Part shown: positions 14,501 through 17,331 of the stretch, piece by piece
How the letters are laid out: each line of letters opens with the position of its first letter
Position numbering within the stretch: position 1 is the stretch's first letter
NCBI GenBank assembly: GCA_047920935.1
Contig: JBLRXD010000065.1
Coordinates: 1-17,331, forward strand
Source of the DNA: UBA7803 sp047920935
GTDB lineage: Bacteria > Pseudomonadota > Gammaproteobacteria > Pseudomonadales > Azotimanducaceae
Direction: 5' to 3'
DNA: 17,331 bases
Made by a program: the position numbers and the translations under genes
The notes under the pieces: model-generated
What the model saw: only the letters and a program-made list of their open reading frames with translations
Told to the model about the DNA's origin: nothing
Databases searched by the model: none

Positions 14501-17331
14501 CGACCGGCCACTCCGCCAGGCGAGCTCGGCCTGCAACAGCAGCAGCTTGGGTTCCACGTGGTTCGCGCCGCGGCGTTGCCAGCGCGCCAGCAGACGCAGA
14601 TTGGCGCGCACCCTGGCGCGGCTTTTCAGCCTCGCCAGCGCGCTCGAGCTGTCCTCCTCCGAGTCGCTGATGCGGTCGCTGATGCGGTCGCTGATGCGGT
14701 CGCTGATGCGGAGGTGGACCATGGTCTCGGAAAATTTCAGCAAGGTGAGCAGCGCTGATCCGCTCAAATGGCGGCCGTAGCGGTTGGCCAGTGGCAGAAT
14801 ATTGCTGGCGCCCTGGAAGTCGTGGAACAGCACGGCGTAGTACAGCCGCAGCACGTAGATGACCCCGTGGGCCGCCACGTCGTCGCTGTTGTAGACGGTC
14901 AGACTGTCGCCCTGCTCGGTGTCGGAGTCCGTGTGCGTCTGGCCCACCAGGCTGTTGACGATCTGCAGCACGAAGCGCGAGATGTTGATGCCGGTGACGT
15001 GATGGTGATCGGCCAGCCTGGCGATGTGGCCTTGCAACGTCTGCTTCAGCGACCCGAGCTCGGTGCCTCGCACCATCGCATTGCCGGCATAGAAGGCGCT
15101 GGCGGCCGCGGCGAACTCGTAGTCCTGTCGCGCCATGCTGGTCGACAGGTTTTCGCTCAGGGTGTTGAGGGTCTGATCCAGCGGGCTGAACCATGGATCC
15201 ACCAATCCGGCGAGCAGCGTGACGGCGCGTACCGAGAAGCTTTCGTCCGGGAATCGCGCCGCCAGCACCCGCGCTTCGTTGGCATAGCGACGCGCGGCGG
15301 CAGCGTCAGCGTCCACCAGGGCGACCACCGCCTGGGCAGCATGGGCGAATGCCACTTCGGCGCTGTAGCCGGAGCTGCGCGCCTGACGCTGCATCCACCT
15401 CACCAGACTGGGCAGTTGGGCGGACCCGCGGTGGTAGCCCACGTGCAGCAGGTAACCGTAGAGGCGGAACACCTGGTGCAGGTTGAGATCCTCCACCACC
15501 CGAATCGGTGTGGGCAGGCGGCGGTCCCAGCGGCGGGCAACGCGGCGGCCCCAGCGGGCAAGCAGCACGGCGATGCTGCTGGTCTCTGCCCCCGTGTCCG
15601 GGCGAATGGGTCGACCACCAAGGCGCGCCAGCGCGGCGGCTGCCAGCTGTTGGGCCTCGGCCAGTTCGTTCTGCACGGTGGCCGCGCGCACCCGCACCTC
15701 GTCGATGACGCTGCTGGTCGCCGGCGCTTCGCGAATCACCCGGTAGAGCTGCTGGAAATCGCCACAAAGGAACGCGGCTTCGGCGGCGCACTCGCTGAGT
15801 TCGAGCAGTGTGGCTTCGTCCACCTGGTCATCGGCTACCGCGAGGCCACTGCGGCAGTACTTGTAGGCTGCCGGGAACTGACCGTCAGCGAGTGCCGCCC
15901 GGGCCGCCAGCAGGTTGTGATGGGCGACGTCGGCGCGTTGTTGCGGTGGCGCCGCGACGAAATCCACTGCGGCATTGAGGTGGTCGGCGAGCTCGCGAAT
16001 CCCCTTTCCCTGACGCCGGCGCAGCACCTTCAGGGTGTTGCCGATGGCTTGATGCAGCTCGGGCTTGCCAGCCTCGGGCAGAGTCGCATAGATCAGGGCG
16101 CGGACTCGCGGGTGGGCGAAGCTGAAGGTTTGTTTGGCATCGGGTTCGCCATCCGGCTCGACCGCATGCGCCAGGCCGGCGACGATTGCCGGCCGGAGCG
16201 CCGCCAGCAGCTCCTCGGAGCTGCATCCGAGCAGCGCCTGCAGCGTGGCGCAGCCGAAGGTGTCGCCGAGGGCCGAACCCCACTCGAGGGCCTGCCGGGT
16301 CAGCTCCGGCATCCCGGCCAACTGCTTGTTCAGGCGATCGACCGAGTTGTTGCTGAAGTAATGGCTGCGTACCTGGTCCAGATCCCAGCGCCACTCACCC
16401 TCGACGGCCGCATAAGAGATGAGTTGCGCGGCGTGCAGTTCGAACGTCAGTTCCAGCAGATGCCCGGGCAGGCCGTCGGTCTTGCCGTGCAGCTCGGCCG
16501 CCAACTCGCGCACCCGGGCCTCACCCAGCGACAGCATGTCCGCCAGCAGCGTGCGGACATCGGCCTTCTCCAGCGCCCCGAGCTGCACCTGAACCCGCTT
16601 GGTGGCAAGCCGGGGTTGCTCGAACAGCCGCGGGTCGGGGTGCTGCTGAGTGAACGCCAGCAACAGGTTGCGATGCTCGGCGGCGGTCTCCAGCAGGTGT
16701 TGCATGACCGCTTCCGACTGTCGGTCGACGTCTTCGACGATGACGCAGAGCGGCTGCGGATGCAGGGCGCGGAGCGTGTGCAGCAGGGCGATGTCGGGCG
16801 GTGTCGGCTGGCCTTGGAGATCGACGCCGTCCGCCAGCAGCGATCGCAATTCCGGCACGTGAACCGTGAGGCTGGCAATGGTCGCTGCCGGCAGCTGTTG
16901 CAGCCGTTCCAGCAGCTGCTGACCCGCAGGCTCCGGCATCGACATGAGCTGCCGGACCAGCAACCGCAGCAACTCGGGCCATAGTGGGGCGCCGTCCTGA
17001 AAGGGCGCGCTGGCGAGGCTGATGCGGGCGGTGAGCACGCTCTGCTCCCGGGCTTCCCGGAGCAGGGCGGCACACAAGGCGGTTTTGCCCGCAGCCGGTG
17101 CGCCGTTGATTTCCAACAGCACGCACTCACCGCAGATGGCGCGTTGCAGGGCGTTGCGCACATCCTCCAGTTGCTGCTGCCGGCCGTACAGCCGTTTCGG
17201 CAATGCCAGCTGCCCCGGCGTGTCGGTGCGGCCGAGCCGGAATGGAATCACGTTGGCGTGGTGCTGACCCTCGGCCAGGTCGTCGCGGGCCGCGGCGGCG
17301 CTCTGGTAGCGATCCTCCGGCTGCGTCGCCA
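11525..17331 (-). CDS. Giant hybrid sensor kinase: (Ser/Thr kinase tail)-AAA ATPase-TPR-like-GAF-PAS-HisKA-HATPase-receiver-Hpt, 5' end cut by window edge
   Basis: This is a cytoplasmic multi-domain phosphorelay protein with 1934 codons visible and no membrane helix. Positions here count from GTG 17251 as residue 1. Before it, 26 more in-frame codons reach the window edge, including PEDRYQSA, typical of the end of the protein kinase domain in this hybrid family; the true start lies outside. Then come an AAA_16/STAND-like ATPase (LYGRQQQL; Walker A GAPAAGKT 50-57; Walker B-like CVIVEDVD 169-176), a long helical TPR-like region (about 400-1000), GAF (about 1035-1200) and PAS (about 1210-1320). 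HisKA has phospho-acceptor His1352 in NMSHEIRTPMN. HATPase_c has N-box VNLVGNAVKF, DTGIGI and GGTGLGL. The receiver has Asp1650 in MDIHMP and the TKP Lys motif. Hpt has likely phospho-His1839 in AHNLHGVAG. No DNA-binding output is present, so a partner regulator elsewhere is expected. Confidence 0.94.
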   Translation of the reverse strand, partial: ATQPEDRYQSAAAARDDLAEGQHHANVIPFRLGRTDTPGQLALPKRLYGRQQQLEDVRNALQRAICGECVLLEINGAPAAGKTALCAALLREAREQSVLTARISLASAPFQDGAPLWPELLRLLVRQLMSMPEPAGQQLLERLQQLPAATIASLTVHVPELRSLLADGVDLQGQPTPPDIALLHTLRALHPQPLCVIVEDVDRQSEAVMQHLLETAAEHRNLLLAFTQQHPDPRLFEQPRLATKRVQVQLGALEKADVRTLLADMLSLGEARVRELAAELHGKTDGLPGHLLELTFELHAAQLISYAAVEGEWRWDLDQVRSHYFSNNSVDRLNKQLAGMPELTRQALEWGSALGDTFGCATLQALLGCSSEELLAALRPAIVAGLAHAVEPDGEPDAKQTFSFAHPRVRALIYATLPEAGKPELHQAIGNTLKVLRRRQGKGIRELADHLNAAVDFVAAPPQQRADVAHHNLLAARAALADGQFPAAYKYCRSGLAVADDQVDEATLLELSECAAEAAFLCGDFQQLYRVIREAPATSSVIDEVRVRAATVQNELAEAQQLAAAALARLGGRPIRPDTGAETSSIAVLLARWGRRVARRWDRRLPTPIRVVEDLNLHQVFRLYGYLLHVGYHRGSAQLPSLVRWMQRQARSSGYSAEVAFAHAAQAVVALVDADAAAARRYANEARVLAARFPDESFSVRAVTLLAGLVDPWFSPLDQTLNTLSENLSTSMARQDYEFAAAASAFYAGNAMVRGTELGSLKQTLQGHIARLADHHHVTGINISRFVLQIVNSLVGQTHTDSDTEQGDSLTVYNSDDVAAHGVIYVLRLYYAVLFHDFQGASNILPLANRYGRHLSGSALLTLLKFSETMVHLRISDRISDRISDRISDSEEDSSSALARLKSRARVRANLRLLARWQRRGANHVEPKLLLLQAELAWRSGRSTRALELYERAAECARRAGLANDEALAYELAARACDRSGRTDFARLFARNAYEAYLRWGAAAKTNQLDREFHGLLHDGYEPRATSTLSVGDLAELTVRDIHNRNSSFNSGEFNERILDTTTVLRAAQTISGEVMLDQVLTKLLRLALEHAGAQMACMLLAHDRRLYVEAVASVDGGPTHRVVPAVPLEASDEVPESIIQFVARTKETLVVGDATLEDVFTQDPYVKRLQPLSVLCLPILHRGEISGILYVEHRWLTDVFTRQRVEVLSLLASQAAISIENARLYADLQATRDEYRTLYDNAIEGLFRISPHGTLLSANPTLARILGFDDVAQLLDEYRELLERVFLSRERIGEFLTELEQTGRVSDFEAQGVSRQGRTLWMALTARLNKDSDGREFIDGSLIDISERIEREQADKQRQIAEAATQAKSAFLANMSHEIRTPMNAIIGFSKLALDTALNRKQHEYLASIRNAAESLLTLINDILDFSKIEAGKLTLEERPFKLGDALGAVERLFRTELRRRMLVFRIDDRTGDHPQFPVDGVLLGDAMRLQQVLVNLVGNAVKFTEAGSITLALAVDAAAPPWITLKVTVTDTGIGISEEQQQRLFESFEQAESSTTRRYGGTGLGLTICRRLVEVMGGAIGVDSELGQGSCFHFTVKLKLAAGQTSVARLPARIERNNAILQGRSILVAEDNPINQQLATEFLQRAGAAVEIAHNGREAVDKATSDHYDALLMDIHMPMLDGLEATRILRAQGLVLPIVAVSADALSNSKTAALEAGCDAYVTKPIDFDELLGVMTRLLPETVAAGLRRRATDQLSSPATAAATAGMAGARDAALLDGAAVAPAAATAITNQAAESSPWGLDALPMQRVAGIDLGLAIKGHNGNVRLMIKLMGDFGRYYGDAGTRMRRLVQDGNLQEAERLAHNLHGVAGSFGAERLREASKTVELALVEPTGKNLLGLVQSFEIALTEVLESADAIASAEVRLRASDLGEG
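14664..14711. repeat. 12-bp tandem repeat, four perfect copies, inside the hybrid kinase gene
   Basis: tcgctgatgcgg is repeated four times without mismatch. On the coding (minus) strand it adds four residues per copy (RISD), giving RISDRISD and so on, followed by an acidic/serine run (SEEDSSS). It falls in the helical region of the kinase, probably in a linker. The perfect identity suggests recent expansion. Confidence 0.95.

Noticed and set aside
14768..16984. 738-codon plus-strand open frame antisense to the hybrid kinase, with a similar one at 12248-13813
   Set aside because: No recognisable motif; the codon pattern mirrors the kinase gene, whose domains are all identifiable on the minus strand.

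Overview
The window is high-GC bacterial chromosome with long, tightly packed genes. The gene families (Prc/Tsp, an FKBP lipoprotein, TesA divergent from YbbA-YbbP, BolA, TrhO, a DUF1244 protein) point to a Gammaproteobacterium, perhaps a halophilic or marine one. The genus cannot be fixed from the sequence alone. There is no sign of an insertion sequence, prophage, CRISPR array, tRNA or rRNA. Most of it is ordinary core chromosome, with a large accessory signalling gene at the right end.

Left part (1-3272): the left edge cuts a tail-specific protease gene (prc) on the minus strand. Across a 396-bp intergenic region lies a divergent plus-strand pair: an FKBP-type prolyl isomerase lipoprotein and an overlapping small two-helix membrane protein. 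Prc and the FKBP lipoprotein both act in the cell envelope.

Middle (3285-6401, minus strand): read in transcription order this is tesA, bolA, trhO, then a DUF1244 gene and a signal peptidase I gene (lepB family). tesA-bolA overlap at ATGA and bolA-trhO at TGATG, so these three look like one operon. The DUF1244-lepB pair is separated from trhO by 111 bp that hold a perfect 18-bp palindrome made of two TGTCGACA boxes.

Right-centre (6442-11499, plus strand): divergent from tesA are ybbA (ABC ATPase) and ybbP (FtsX-like permease), which overlap at GTGA. This is the arrangement known from E. coli. A cytoplasmic PAS / degenerate-GGDEF / EAL protein follows, predicted to be a c-di-GMP phosphodiesterase.

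Right end (11525-17331, minus strand, convergent with the EAL gene): a very large hybrid sensor kinase that runs off the right edge. Visible in order are the tail of a Ser/Thr kinase domain, an AAA/STAND-like ATPase, a long helical TPR-like region, GAF, PAS, HisKA, HATPase_c, receiver and Hpt. An apparent GTG start at 17251 is not the real start, because the frame stays open to the edge and encodes kinase-tail sequence.

A theme that gene annotation would miss is a set of short tandem repeats whose periods are multiples of three: 21 bp at 2014-2055, 15 bp x4 at 6381-6440, 15 bp x3 at 9625-9669 and 12 bp x4 at 14664-14711. They lie in intergenic leaders or in linker or N-terminal coding sequence.
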